From contig LGYU01000005.1 of NCBI GenBank assembly GCA_001302245.1, forward strand, positions 124,001 through 188,000: a DNA stretch of 64,000 nt. The letters are read 5' to 3'. Every line of letters begins with the position of its first letter. The stretch's first letter is position 1. Below the pieces are notes generated by a model, which ran no database searches, was not told the origin of the DNA, and saw nothing but the letters and a program-made list of their open reading frames with translations. This document shows positions 25,642 through 35,515 of the stretch, one piece after another. This DNA is from Chitinophagaceae bacterium PMP191F (GTDB lineage Bacteria > Bacteroidota > Bacteroidia > Chitinophagales > Chitinophagaceae). Both the position numbers and the translations under genes were made by a program.

Positions 25642-26256
25642 ATGACACCCTGGGAAATGCTGGAAGAGTTTGACAAGCAACTCTTTCTGTTTATTCACAG
25701 TAAAATGACAGATCCTTCGCTGGACGGCGTAATGTTATTGCTTCGCAATGCCATTACATGGATACCATTGTACCTGTTTATGCTGTACTGGATCATCCGG
25801 TTTGGCAAAAAACATGCATGGCAGTTCATCTTGTTCACGGTCATTGTATTTGCTATTACCGATTATGTGAGCGCCAGCTTATTAAAACCGTTGATAGGGC
25901 GGCTGCGTCCCTGCTGGAATCCAGATCTGCAACCTTACCTGCGAAATATTGTAGGGTGTGGAGGTCAGTATGGTATGCCTTCATCACATGCTGCCAATCA
26001 TTTCGGAATAGCAGCATTCTGGTTCTGGAGCATCAGGCTGATCAAAGGACAAAAATGGTACTGGCTCTGGGCATGGGCAATTGCTATCTGTTACGCACAG
26101 GTATATGTGGGCAAACACTATCCTTTTGATATCCTGGTGGGTGCATTACTGGGTTATACCACCGGTACGCTTTTCGCACGCATTTTTGAAATATGGCAGT
26201 TTGCGCCTAAAACACCACGGCCAGGGATCACTAAACAACTTCCCCACATGCAATAG
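25642..26256 (+). CDS. PAP2-family membrane phosphatase
   Basis: 204 residues from the ATG at 25642 (an upstream TTG-type extension to 25603 is not convincing). The three PAP2 motifs are complete: KPLIGRLRP, then PSSHAANHFG and then YVGKHYPFDILVG. Five or six membrane helices surround them. Such enzymes remove phosphate from lipid pyrophosphates, for example undecaprenyl pyrophosphate or phosphatidylglycerol phosphate, at the outer face of the inner membrane. The family-39 glycosyltransferase gene starts 24 bp later, so the pair may work on lipid-linked sugars or lipid A decoration. The substrate is not determined by the sequence. Confidence 0.9.
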   Translation: MTPWEMLEEFDKQLFLFIHSKMTDPSLDGVMLLLRNAITWIPLYLFMLYWIIRFGKKHAWQFILFTVIVFAITDYVSASLLKPLIGRLRPCWNPDLQPYLRNIVGCGGQYGMPSSHAANHFGIAAFWFWSIRLIKGQKWYWLWAWAIAICYAQVYVGKHYPFDILVGALLGYTTGTLFARIFEIWQFAPKTPRPGITKQLPHMQ

Positions 26257-26280
26257 TGGAAATATTATACCTTACCCTTC

Positions 26281-27933
26281 ATGAACCCTGCTATTGATCC
26301 TGTAGAGAAAAAATGTCTTGCTATACTGATACTATTGGCTGTGCTGGCCAATTGCAGTGGGCTTTTTGTTACCATACTGGGGCCCGACGGCGCATTGTAT
26401 GCTTCCATTGCCAAAACAATGGTCATCAAAAACGACTATGTATCGTTGTTTGCAGAAGGGCACGACTGGCTGGACAAACCCCATTTCCCTTTCTGGATAA
26501 CTGCCTTTTCATTCAAGCTTTTTGGCGCTACTACCTGGGCTTATAAGTTACCGGCTATTCTATTTCTGTTTATGGGTGCCGGTTACACCTATGCATTGGC
26601 AGCACAGTTGTATAACAAACGTACAGCATACTGGTCTGTGATTGTATTGCTCACGGCAGAGCATATTATTATTTCCAATAACGATGTGCGTGCAGAGCCC
26701 TACCTGACGGGATTGATCATTGCGGCAGTGTATCATTTATACAAAGCATACAAGAACAACCAGTATTTACACCTGGTGGCAGGTGCTCTTTTTGCTGCCT
26801 GTGCTGTAATGACCAAGGGTATGTTTGCATTGATACCGGTATGTGGTGCCATAGGACTGGAATTGCTGATCAAAAAAGACTGGAAAAATCTTTTTCATAT
26901 ACGGTGGCTGGCTGCCGCTTTGTTGATACTGTTATTCATTACACCGGAATTGTATTGCCTGTACTACCAGTTTGATGCACACCCGGAAAAAATAAATTTT
27001 GGACAACCCGGTGTGTCAGGCATTCGATTTTTTTTCTGGGACAGTCAGTTCGGACGTTTCTTTAATACCGGTCCTATCAAGGGCAGTGGTGATCCCTTTT
27101 TCTTTCTGCATACTTTATTATGGGCATTTTTACCATGGTCCGTAGTGATGTATGCAGCCCTCATCTTGAAAATAAAAACAGGCTGGAGACTTCCGCAGCA
27201 AACAGAATGGCTGACATTGGGAGGGGCAATACCCTGTTTACTGGTCTTTTCACTTTCCCGTTTCCAGTTACCGCACTACAGCAATATTCTTTTTCCCTTC
27301 CTGGCTATACTCACCGCACAGTATTTGTTACAGGCTGTTGATAGTAAGCATAGCCGTTTTATACGCAATACCCAGCTGATCGTTGTGATACTATTACCAA
27401 TACTGGCAGTGGTGCTGTATGTATTTTTTCAACCGGGCAACCTATGGGTAGCAATAACAGTTGCATTGGCAGCAATAGCGTTATGGCTTGTACTGCCCTT
27501 GCGGACATGGGCCAAAAACAATCTATTGATACCGGTCATACTGACGGTATGGGTTGCCGTTTGGCTGAACATCTACCTGAACCTTGTGTTTTACCCGGCG
27601 TTGTTACGTTACCAGTCTGGCAGCGAAGCAGCCATAATGATTAACCGTCAATATCCAGGTATACCAGTGGTACAGATGCGGAATGATTATTCCTACGCAC
27701 TGGAATTTTACCTGCAAACATCTTTATGGACCACCAATAGCCTGCAGGAAACGGAAAACCTACCTCCCCGGCCATTTATACTGTATGCTGGTCCGGATGT
27801 AACGATACCTGCCGGTGCGCAGCCAATCCAAACATTTGAACATTTTCACGTAAGCCAGCTAACGATTGGATTGCTGAACCATGCTACCCGTTCCAAAGAA
27901 ACCCGAGCATTCGGGGTGTACCTGGTAAAATAA
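26281..27933 (+). CDS. ArnT-like family-39 glycosyltransferase, integral membrane
   Basis: 550 residues with about 11-12 membrane helices. The first periplasmic loop carries the acidic motif GPDGALYASIAKTM, and the second carries DWLDKPHFPFWITA, both typical of GT39/ArnT-type enzymes that use polyprenyl-phosphate sugars. A soluble periplasmic C-terminal part (about 440-550) follows. ArnT-like proteins transfer a sugar to lipid A or to proteins. It is downstream of a PAP2 phosphatase in the same operon, which fits a lipid-carrier-linked pathway. Donor and acceptor are unknown. Confidence 0.88.
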   Translation: MNPAIDPVEKKCLAILILLAVLANCSGLFVTILGPDGALYASIAKTMVIKNDYVSLFAEGHDWLDKPHFPFWITAFSFKLFGATTWAYKLPAILFLFMGAGYTYALAAQLYNKRTAYWSVIVLLTAEHIIISNNDVRAEPYLTGLIIAAVYHLYKAYKNNQYLHLVAGALFAACAVMTKGMFALIPVCGAIGLELLIKKDWKNLFHIRWLAAALLILLFITPELYCLYYQFDAHPEKINFGQPGVSGIRFFFWDSQFGRFFNTGPIKGSGDPFFFLHTLLWAFLPWSVVMYAALILKIKTGWRLPQQTEWLTLGGAIPCLLVFSLSRFQLPHYSNILFPFLAILTAQYLLQAVDSKHSRFIRNTQLIVVILLPILAVVLYVFFQPGNLWVAITVALAAIALWLVLPLRTWAKNNLLIPVILTVWVAVWLNIYLNLVFYPALLRYQSGSEAAIMINRQYPGIPVVQMRNDYSYALEFYLQTSLWTTNSLQETENLPPRPFILYAGPDVTIPAGAQPIQTFEHFHVSQLTIGLLNHATRSKETRAFGVYLVK

Positions 27934-27961
27934 AAATAATCACTACATTTTTTGATTTACA

Positions 27962-27992
27962 TTTTGTTGGAAACCAAAAATGCGTATTTTTG
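27962..27992 (+). promoter_or_regulatory. promoter of tRNA-Asn
   Basis: A TTTTG/TTG block at 27962-27969 and TATTTTTG at 27985-27992 match the Bacteroidota -33 and -7 elements with a spacing of 15-18 nt. Transcription would start near 27998, leaving a leader of about 90 nt that includes a short CCCCTTAGGGG hairpin. Confidence 0.6.
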
Positions 27993-28090
27993 CAACCCCT
28001 TAGGGGAAGAAATGAAGACTTTAGCGCTCTGAGTGTCAGGGATTTAACCCAATTTCGGGATACAAAAGTCAGAAATTCTTAAAAACATAT

Positions 28091-28164
28091 TCCTCCTTAG
28101 CTCAGTTGGTTAGAGCATCTGACTGTTAATCAGAGGGTCGCTGGTTCAAGTCCAGCAGGGGGAG
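28091..28164 (+). tRNA. tRNA-Asn (GUU)
   Basis: A full cloverleaf with acceptor arms 28091-28097 and 28157-28163 (one G-T pair) and discriminator G at 28164; the CCA end is not encoded. The anticodon loop CTGTTAA gives anticodon GUU. The D, anticodon and T arms are almost the same as those of the CAU tRNA at 22771, differing mainly at the anticodon and acceptor stem. The accessory region begins just after this gene. Confidence 0.96.
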
Positions 28165-28175
28165 CTTGAAAATGA

Positions 28176-28210
28176 AAGGGTTACAGTTTTCACTGTAACC
28201 CTTCTTTATT
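28176..28210 (+). terminator. terminator after tRNA-Asn
   Basis: An 11-bp perfect stem (28176-28186 with 28193-28203), 6-nt loop, followed by CTTTATT. Confidence 0.8.
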
Positions 28211-28232
28211 AATGTGACCTCAAATGTGACCT
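28211..28232. repeat. direct repeat AATGTGACCT downstream of tRNA-Asn
   Basis: Two copies of a 10-mer (28211-28220 and 28223-28232) at 12-nt spacing, between the tRNA-Asn terminator and the first accessory gene. They could be a remnant of a recombinase arm-binding site or only chance. No integrase gene is present. Confidence 0.35.
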
Positions 28233-28347
28233 TAAATTGTGCTTTCAAAAGAAAGTAGTTGAAAAAATTTCCCCACAAAAAAAGTGCCTTCAAAAAATGC
28301 CACTACATTTCTATCGTACAGATATGAACACTTAAATCTTGGTTCTC

Positions 28348-29076
28348 ATGAAATTCATTGTACTACTGACAACGTTTATTTTATCTTCCAGTCTGTACCT
28401 GAATGCCCAGTTCAATTCTATTAAAGCCACTTACACCTTTAAATCCAGGTTTCAGGGAGAGACAGTCACCTTTTATAAAATACTACTGGACGACGGCCTT
28501 CGCTCTATTTTCTTTGACTACGATTCGACTCAAAACGTGTATGACAAGGTACAGATAGTTAAGAAAGATGCTAAAAAGAACAAAGGTTTCTTTTACTCCA
28601 AAGAAGAAAATGAAGGGATATATTATGCACCTATTTTCGGAAAAGACTTTTATGTAAAGGAAGATTCCCTTCCCACTATGCTGGTATGGGATTTTCTTAC
28701 CGAACGAAAAAACATTTTAGGGTACGATTGCAAGGCCGCAACCTGCTATTTCAGAGGAAGAAAGTATATAGCCTATTATGCAGAAAGCATCCCATTTCAT
28801 TCGGGACCGTGGAAATTCATGGGACTTCCGGGCCTTATCCTGGAGATCGGAACGGATGATCAGACTTTTATGTATGAGGCCATAAAATTTGCAGGTCTGC
28901 CTGATAAAGTCGAAATTGATCGTCCTTATTCAAAGGTAGATTTTGTCAGTTGGATAGACTATAAAAAGCTTTACCTGAAAAAACTGGCGGATCATCAACA
29001 AAAGGTCAAATCAGAAGAAAAAGAGGCAGATGTAGATATTAATATTAAAGACACCTCTATGGAGTTATTAAAATAA
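28348..29076 (+). CDS. GLPGLI family secreted protein
   Basis: 242 residues from the ATG at 28348, with a signal peptide (about 1-20, ending LYLNAQ). The family-defining motif appears in KFMGLPGLILEIG (about residues 160-172), preceded by the conserved WDFLTERKNILGYDCKAATCYFRGRKY. GLPGLI proteins are a Bacteroidota family of unknown function, almost always found next to a large outer-membrane receptor-like protein. Here that is the gene 30 bp downstream. Export to the periplasm or surface is likely. No biochemical role is known to me. Confidence 0.92.
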   Translation: MKFIVLLTTFILSSSLYLNAQFNSIKATYTFKSRFQGETVTFYKILLDDGLRSIFFDYDSTQNVYDKVQIVKKDAKKNKGFFYSKEENEGIYYAPIFGKDFYVKEDSLPTMLVWDFLTERKNILGYDCKAATCYFRGRKYIAYYAESIPFHSGPWKFMGLPGLILEIGTDDQTFMYEAIKFAGLPDKVEIDRPYSKVDFVSWIDYKKLYLKKLADHQQKVKSEEKEADVDINIKDTSMELLK

Positions 29077-29105
29077 CCATTTTCTATATTCGTATTGAAC
29101 CAATA

Positions 29106-31778
29106 ATGAAATATGCCCAGGCTTGCATACTATTCATATTTTTTATTCATCTAAAAAGCGTAGGGCAGTCCATAGCCGGACGAGTGATGGAAGGGGGCAG
29201 TAACATACCCATTCCGGTAGCTTATCTTAAAATATACAGCCTGGACGGGGATAATGCCACGCTTTCTGAAACCGCCCTGATCCAAAAAGGTAAATTTCAT
29301 ATCATCCTTCGCCATAAGTACAGTACTTTCCGCATCGAGGTATCGGCAAACGGTTACCAGCCGGAAAACCGTACACTTGCACAGGCCGACACCTCCAAAC
29401 ATTATCAGTTCAATTTTTACCTGACAAAAGTAGACTACAAGGTATTAGGGCCGGTTGAAGTGAAGGCCAGGCCACGGCCTATTGTAATAAAGAACGATAC
29501 CACCACTTACAACATCAACGAGTTTAAGGACGGTACGGAACGAAAGCTGGAAGACATTCTGAAGAAACTGCCGGGCATACAGGTCAATGAAAAGACGGGT
29601 GAAGTAAAATTCAAGGGGAAAGCCATAGAAAAGATGTTGATCGAAGGAGATGATCTGTTTGGCAGGAATTATTCGTTGGGTACCAAGAATATCAGTGCTG
29701 ACATGATCGAAGGCGTGCAGGCCATCGAGAATTTTTCAGACAACTATGTATTGAAGAGTATTGAAAAGGATGAAAAAGTTGCCTTGAACCTGCAACTGAC
29801 CAAAGCAAAGACGAAGATCAACGGAGTAGTGGATATAGGTTCCGGGCTGTTCAGTACCGGCAAATTGTACCAGGACTATAACCTGAATGCCATTGGAATC
29901 AACGCGGCGCATAAGTTTTTCTCCACTTTGTCCTATAATAATGTGGGCATCAATCGCTCCCCGGTTGATTATTTTGGCAGCAATATGAATGTGGAACAGG
30001 CAGATGAATTATCCCTGTTCAATAAACGCTTCATTGACGACATGAATTTTTCTACCCTGGTGGACGAAGGCAGGGCCAGTTTTAATAACCAGTTCTTTGG
30101 CAATTACAATGGCTTATTCAAACTTGGCAGGAAAACAAGCATGAGACTCAACGTTACCGGTATAAAGGACAACATGAAGAACCAGCAACATGCCTTCAGT
30201 AAATACTATGTGGTCCCTGATACAGTTATCAATATAGATTCGACCCCGCTGCAAAAAAAACCGGCCAGTGGCCGCTTCGATTTGTATATCCGAAACAATA
30301 TCAGTCCTAAGGCCCTTTTTGAATATACAGGAAGTCTTCGCCTGGAAGAAATTCATTCCAACAGAGGGGATTATACCAATTACAATCCCTTCTTTGAAAG
30401 CAACCTTCAATCGAAAAGCCTGTTCGTGAAAAACGAACTGACCTACTCGCGCAGAATTGCTCGCAAAACTGCTTTTCAATTGCTTGCTACGCACGCTTTT
30501 CATAAACCTGACCAGCAATTTTTCATCTCTCCGGCTGTATATTATAAGCCGGACTTGTCCGCCAATCTTCAGAACATCAATCAACGAAAAAATACAGTAG
30601 ATGTAGCTGGCAACCTATTAGGCAATTACCGTTTTGGCAATTACCTTATCGGGTTGAAGGCATCGCTCTCTGAGATCAATTTTAATTCCATTTTAAACAG
30701 CGATTCAGCAGGGATCAACACTTCAGACTTTCCGAACAACGCCGATTACCAGAAAAAACTCCTTCAACAAAAAAACAGCATATCCTTTAAAAGAAATAGC
30801 TGGAACATTAATGCCTCCGTCCTTGTCAACTATCTTATACAGGATCTCCGAAACCGCATAAAACCGTATAACCAAAGTAAGACCACCTTATTTTTAGAGC
30901 CGGCAATATCAACCTCCGTACGTCTTTCTTATTACTCCAGGCTGACCCTTTCAGTGGCGGCCATGCAAAAGCCGAACCTCGAAGGCTATATTTTTGAAAA
31001 TAACGTGCTGCAAGGCATTCGCAGCATTGCGGCCAATATTCCAAGCCTTAACCTGGATAAGTCCAAACAGGCCAGCCTGATGTATGCCTACAATGATCTG
31101 TATAACCAATTTGATGTAAACACCGGTATATCCTATCAGGAAAGGAAAGGAGGATATCTTCCTTATTACCTGATCTCACAATCTGTCATTGTTTCAAGTT
31201 ATCAATATTATAATATCCAATTCAACAATGCCGACCTTTTTGTATCCAGTTCAAAATACATCCCCGCCATTCTCTCCACGATAAAAATGGCGGTCAATCT
31301 GTCGAGATTCCGATATAATAATTTTGTGAATGCAGATAGCATGCGTCAAAACACATCTTACGCCGGTGGGGTGAACTTGCTGTATAAAACATTATTCAAG
31401 AGAGGTATCAATTTTCATAACAGTATTGTGACCAATACAAACATTGCAAAGAACAGCAACAACCATTCAAAGACCAGTATCACCCAACTTCAGAACCAGT
31501 TCAGATTAATCCTGAATGTCCGGAAAACTTTTACCGCCACTGCAACATGGGATTGCATCATTCCCGATGCAGACAATTTTAAGAATAATTATAATTTCAT
31601 AGATGCAACGTTCTCCTATAAGCCTGTTGGTAAAAAGTATGAAGTCAGGGCGTTTTTCAGGAACCTGATCGATCAGCGATCTTTCCAGTTGTTCGACATA
31701 TCAGATTATTATTTTAGCACACTGAGGATAAACACCATTCCTATGCAAGGGGGGCTTTTCTTCAGTTATTCTTTCTGA
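29106..31778 (+). CDS. TonB-dependent-receptor-like outer-membrane protein (GLPGLI partner)
   Basis: 890 residues with a signal peptide (about 1-20). A carboxypeptidase-regulatory-like domain (about 20-110, SIAGRVMEGGSNIPIPVAYL) comes first. A plug-like part follows (about 120-230) with LEDILKKLPGIQVNEKTGEV and GKAIEKMLIEGDDLFGRNY. A large beta-barrel (about 260-890) ends in YSF. It resembles the outer-membrane beta-barrel proteins that accompany GLPGLI genes. It lacks the SusC box and there is no SusD beside it, so sugar import of the Sus type is not indicated. The transported molecule is unknown. Confidence 0.87.
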   Translation: MKYAQACILFIFFIHLKSVGQSIAGRVMEGGSNIPIPVAYLKIYSLDGDNATLSETALIQKGKFHIILRHKYSTFRIEVSANGYQPENRTLAQADTSKHYQFNFYLTKVDYKVLGPVEVKARPRPIVIKNDTTTYNINEFKDGTERKLEDILKKLPGIQVNEKTGEVKFKGKAIEKMLIEGDDLFGRNYSLGTKNISADMIEGVQAIENFSDNYVLKSIEKDEKVALNLQLTKAKTKINGVVDIGSGLFSTGKLYQDYNLNAIGINAAHKFFSTLSYNNVGINRSPVDYFGSNMNVEQADELSLFNKRFIDDMNFSTLVDEGRASFNNQFFGNYNGLFKLGRKTSMRLNVTGIKDNMKNQQHAFSKYYVVPDTVINIDSTPLQKKPASGRFDLYIRNNISPKALFEYTGSLRLEEIHSNRGDYTNYNPFFESNLQSKSLFVKNELTYSRRIARKTAFQLLATHAFHKPDQQFFISPAVYYKPDLSANLQNINQRKNTVDVAGNLLGNYRFGNYLIGLKASLSEINFNSILNSDSAGINTSDFPNNADYQKKLLQQKNSISFKRNSWNINASVLVNYLIQDLRNRIKPYNQSKTTLFLEPAISTSVRLSYYSRLTLSVAAMQKPNLEGYIFENNVLQGIRSIAANIPSLNLDKSKQASLMYAYNDLYNQFDVNTGISYQERKGGYLPYYLISQSVIVSSYQYYNIQFNNADLFVSSSKYIPAILSTIKMAVNLSRFRYNNFVNADSMRQNTSYAGGVNLLYKTLFKRGINFHNSIVTNTNIAKNSNNHSKTSITQLQNQFRLILNVRKTFTATATWDCIIPDADNFKNNYNFIDATFSYKPVGKKYEVRAFFRNLIDQRSFQLFDISDYYFSTLRINTIPMQGGLFFSYSF

Positions 31779-31914
31779 TCTGCCTGTTCCTTTTGTGGAA
31801 CAAACCTCTTTAAGTTTTACAATAGGGATGCCTATATTAACGAGAAGAGTGAATTATTCTTTTAATGGGATATACGCCTTTCAATTGATATTTCATTTTT
31901 TCAAAATACACCCC

Positions 31915-32118
31915 TTGAAAAAAATCTTGTTATATGGTATAACCCTTTTAAAAGGGCTTGTCAACCTGAATGCACAAACCACAGATATTCACGACGCTTA
32001 TAAGCAAGCCTATTCTGTGATTTCAAATATGCTAATCGGTAAAGAAAAGAGGCATCTCCCCGTCTTTTACAAACATAGGAGAAAGCTTCTTCTTATTTAT
32101 GTAGTCAGCCAACAGTAA
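31915..32118 (+). pseudogene. remnant of a secreted protein gene (signal peptide plus short stub)
   Basis: The frame from TTG 31915 encodes a convincing signal peptide ending LVNLNAQ and about 45 further residues with the soluble helix TTDIHDAYKQAYSVIS, then a TAA at 32116. The same frame continues beyond the stop for about 36 codons (AYVQGNYVYDEQTKTPEIR) up to the next gene. I read this as a truncated or decayed gene. The 447-bp gap between 31778 and 32226 otherwise holds nothing I can name. It may also be a chance open frame. Confidence 0.35.
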
Positions 32119-32225
32119 GCTTACGTACAAGGCAATTATGTATACGACGAACAAACGAAGACACCTGAAATACGCAGCCTTTACCGGAAAATCTTTATAT
32201 TTCGAAAAAACAAGCCCTTCCCACC

Positions 32226-34631
32226 ATGAAAAGACTGGGCCTGACCATGGTTTTCCTCGTAGCCTTTGCAGGCGCTTTCTCCCGACAGGAGAAAAAAGAC
32301 ATCCGCACCCTGCAGGCTCTCCTCGAAAAAGCTATCACCCCTTCCGAAAAAACAACGGCCCTCACCAATATAGCCAGCTACTACTTTTATGCAGACAGCC
32401 TTGATAAAAGCATCCGGTATGCAAAAGAACTGCTCAACGAGGCAGAAGATGCCGGACTACAGCAGTCGATAGCTGCCGCACACATACTGCTTGGCATCAA
32501 TTATGCATGGAAGAACGAACTTTCATTGTCCAGCAAGCACCTCAGCCCTTATAAAGATATAACTACCATTCCTGGCGATACAATGCTGTACATAGCTATG
32601 TTTGCCTGCTATGGCAACCTTTACCGGCAAAACCAGGATTACCAGCAGTCTATCCGGTACGCCCTCAAGGCACTCGCCCTGCGAAAGCCGGAAGACAAGA
32701 AAGATATTGCTGATAACCATGCCTTTTTAGGAGACATGTATTTCCACATCAAAGATTCGCTGAATGCCAGGAAACACTGGCAAAAATGCCTGCCGTTCAT
32801 GGCAAACAATGCACAACTCATCATCAATATCGGCAGGACCTTCAGGTTCACTGGCAAGGAAGGCGATTCCCTGATGTTTTATGCAAACGAAGCGCTTGGG
32901 ATCATCGCGCACATCCCTAATAAAAAAGCAGAAGCAGACTGCAATCACTCCATAGGATTCTATTACTACCTTCGGAATGAGTTTCAAAAAGCAGAACCCT
33001 ATTTGAAACTGGCCGCAGACCAGTTCCGCGCGGTCAACAATCTCTACATGGCGGGAGTGGCCTTGAACCACCTGGGGCTCGCCTATGAAAAGAGGACCGA
33101 TTACCCCTTGGCCTATAAGTACCTGAATGAATCGCTGAAGGTCGCAGAACAATTGCAACAAAAGGAACTCTTACTGGCCAATTACAATGACATAGCTTCT
33201 TGCCTTAAATCCAATCACGATTACCGGAAAGCACTCTCATACCTGCAAAAATCCCTGGATATAATAATGGGCAATCACAATTCCTTCACTGAGAGAGCAG
33301 TTGTTGAAGGGAATATTGCCACCATCTACCTCTTGCTCAATGATACCGTCAATGCCCAAAAGCATTTTGCCAATGCCCTTAAAACTCCTGGCGAAAAAGG
33401 TTTTATTGATTCCAAGGCATCAACATACAATAACCTCAGCAGCATCTATTCGGCGCAGCACGCCTACAGGAAATCCCTGGAACTCGTCCACCAGGCCATG
33501 ATCATGGCCACCAAAATGCAGGACAGTGCAAATATTGCCCTCAGCTATACCCGCATGGGAAAGCTCTACCTGGAAATGTCCAAAGACCCGGACAAGACCA
33601 ACTGGCCGGATTCCCTGCGAAAGGTCCCACTGAATATACTGCAGGAAAGAGCTGCAGTTTACCTTAACAAGGCTGCCACCTGGTATAAGAGAACACAGAT
33701 CAATGAACCACTTCATGAAACCTTACGCCTGTTGGCGGAAGCGCAGGATTCTACAGGCGATTATAAGACGGCCTTGATCAACTATCAGAACTATGTAGCT
33801 ACACGAGACTCTACCATCAATATTGAAAAAATAAAACAATTTGCTGAACTCAAAAGTCAATACGAAATAGAAAAGAACGAATCGCTGGCCCGGGCCCGGC
33901 TCAAATCCTGGATCATCATTGGGTTGGTGGTACTCATTTCCCTTACCGTTATCTTTTTTCTCTACCGCAGGAAAGAGAAGAGCCGGTTCAAACTGGAATT
34001 GAGCGCCTTGAAGCAGGAGGCATTGAATGCACAGATGAGCGATCATTTCATCGGCAATACCATGGACTCCATCAATGCCTTCATTACACAGAACGATCAG
34101 CAACAGGCCAGTAAGTACCTCATCCTGTTCAGTCGCCTCATCCGGAAAGTATTGGAAAATGCTGCCCAAAAGCTCATTCCGCTGAGTGAAGACGTAGAAG
34201 TCCTTACCTCCTACCTGGAACTGGAGAAACTGCGATTCAATAACAACTTTGATTATTCCATCGACATAGCAGATGTTATCGACGCCAACAATACATTGGT
34301 ACCACCCATGGTCCTGCAAGTACTGGCTGAAAACAGCCTCAAACACGGGCTCACCAAAAAAGCGGGTGGATATATTGGCATCCACATCCAGCGCCAGGAG
34401 AATCTTATTCATTGCCAGGTTACTGACAATGGTGCGGGCAGAACTTCTACTGCCATCTCCACGGAAAAGGGCAGACAACCTATTGGTAGCGGGCTGGCAA
34501 AACGATTGCTGCACGCTACCAGTCGAAACAAAAAAGCCGTATCCTATGAGATCAAAGATATCCTGGACCACAACAACCAACCCGCAGGTACCATGGTGAC
34601 ATATACTTTACCTTATATCCCTGTAGAATAA
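32226..34631 (+). CDS. TPR-containing sensor histidine kinase (LytS/His_kinase type)
   Basis: 801 residues. A signal-like N-terminus (about 1-20) is followed by many TPR helices (about 40-530) that should lie outside the inner membrane. A single membrane helix (about 563-585) and a coiled linker come next. The His_kinase domain has MSDHFIGNTMDSINAFI, and the ATPase N-box is MVLQVLAENSLKHGL with the later DNGAGRT. The phospho-acceptor His is present, but its usual NPHFLFN setting is changed to SDHFIGN. It should phosphorylate the LytTR regulator encoded 8 bp downstream. The signal is unknown. Confidence 0.9.
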   Translation: MKRLGLTMVFLVAFAGAFSRQEKKDIRTLQALLEKAITPSEKTTALTNIASYYFYADSLDKSIRYAKELLNEAEDAGLQQSIAAAHILLGINYAWKNELSLSSKHLSPYKDITTIPGDTMLYIAMFACYGNLYRQNQDYQQSIRYALKALALRKPEDKKDIADNHAFLGDMYFHIKDSLNARKHWQKCLPFMANNAQLIINIGRTFRFTGKEGDSLMFYANEALGIIAHIPNKKAEADCNHSIGFYYYLRNEFQKAEPYLKLAADQFRAVNNLYMAGVALNHLGLAYEKRTDYPLAYKYLNESLKVAEQLQQKELLLANYNDIASCLKSNHDYRKALSYLQKSLDIIMGNHNSFTERAVVEGNIATIYLLLNDTVNAQKHFANALKTPGEKGFIDSKASTYNNLSSIYSAQHAYRKSLELVHQAMIMATKMQDSANIALSYTRMGKLYLEMSKDPDKTNWPDSLRKVPLNILQERAAVYLNKAATWYKRTQINEPLHETLRLLAEAQDSTGDYKTALINYQNYVATRDSTINIEKIKQFAELKSQYEIEKNESLARARLKSWIIIGLVVLISLTVIFFLYRRKEKSRFKLELSALKQEALNAQMSDHFIGNTMDSINAFITQNDQQQASKYLILFSRLIRKVLENAAQKLIPLSEDVEVLTSYLELEKLRFNNNFDYSIDIADVIDANNTLVPPMVLQVLAENSLKHGLTKKAGGYIGIHIQRQENLIHCQVTDNGAGRTSTAISTEKGRQPIGSGLAKRLLHATSRNKKAVSYEIKDILDHNNQPAGTMVTYTLPYIPVE

Positions 34632-34638
34632 ACACCAG

Positions 34639-35397
34639 ATGACAACCACCTCCATCATTGTAGAAGACGATCTCAGGCATGCCCGTACTTTGCAGGGACT
34701 GATAGAGAAACTGGACACCAGCATCAAAATAGCAGGCGTTTACACTACGGTAGAAGATGCCTTCCTGGCCATTCATACGCACAAACCTGCCCTCTTATTT
34801 CTCGATATCGACCTCGAACACGGCGGTAATGGATTCGACCTGCTGAAAAGATTCCCAGATCCGGACTTCTCCGTCATCTTTACTACGCAGCACAACAGTG
34901 CCGACAATGCCATTCAGGCTATTCGCGCCTGCGCCCTCGACTTCCTCCCCAAACCCATTCTCGAACAGGAACTGACCGACGCACTCGCCCGGCTCGATAA
35001 AAAACAAGGCCCCAGACAACTCAATTCACTCAACGAAAACCTCAGCTCCGGCAAGCCCGGATACATCTGGCTAAATGACACTAAAGGCAAAACGCAGGTA
35101 GCCGTCTCTAACATTCTCTACTGCGAGTCTGACAACGTATACACCCACTTTCACCTGTTACAGCCAGTGAATGGCAGTACCCACTATATAGAATCCAAAA
35201 GTATAAAGACCTGGGAAACCATTTTAGCTGGCACTTCCATTATCCGCACGCACCGCGAATTCCTGCTCAACCTGGAGTGTATGGGCAAATATGGCAAAGA
35301 TCATTTCCTGCTGGCCAATGGCACCAAAGTCCCGGTCTCCCGCAGCCGCAAACAGGATGTGGAAAACAGCCTGCGTAGGTTCCGCAAAGGTCATTGA
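34639..35397 (+). CDS. LytTR-family response regulator
   Basis: 252 residues. The receiver domain (about 1-120) has the acidic pair VEDD near the start, the phospho-acceptor Asp56 in LLFLDIDLE, and the Lys in FLPKPI. A LytTR DNA-binding domain follows (about 145-250) with ILYCESDNVYTHFHL and IRTHREFLLNLECM. It is the partner of the TPR histidine kinase directly upstream, in a single transcription unit. Targets are unknown; the CsgG-like gene 118 bp downstream is the nearest candidate. Confidence 0.93.
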   Translation: MTTTSIIVEDDLRHARTLQGLIEKLDTSIKIAGVYTTVEDAFLAIHTHKPALLFLDIDLEHGGNGFDLLKRFPDPDFSVIFTTQHNSADNAIQAIRACALDFLPKPILEQELTDALARLDKKQGPRQLNSLNENLSSGKPGYIWLNDTKGKTQVAVSNILYCESDNVYTHFHLLQPVNGSTHYIESKSIKTWETILAGTSIIRTHREFLLNLECMGKYGKDHFLLANGTKVPVSRSRKQDVENSLRRFRKGH

Positions 35398-35515
35398 TAC
35401 CAAATTCAAAACAGGTATACCGAAATCAAAACGCATTTCGGCAGGGTGCCCTTGCGTCCTACTTTGGTGGCATCATCATGAAACCGGACTTGTCTTCACT
35501 CCAAACTTTAAATAT

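Noticed and set aside
33723..34580. Minus-strand open frame of 285 codons
   Set aside because: It is fully antisense to the kinase domain of the TPR histidine kinase, whose motifs are intact. The antisense product has no recognisable domain or signal.
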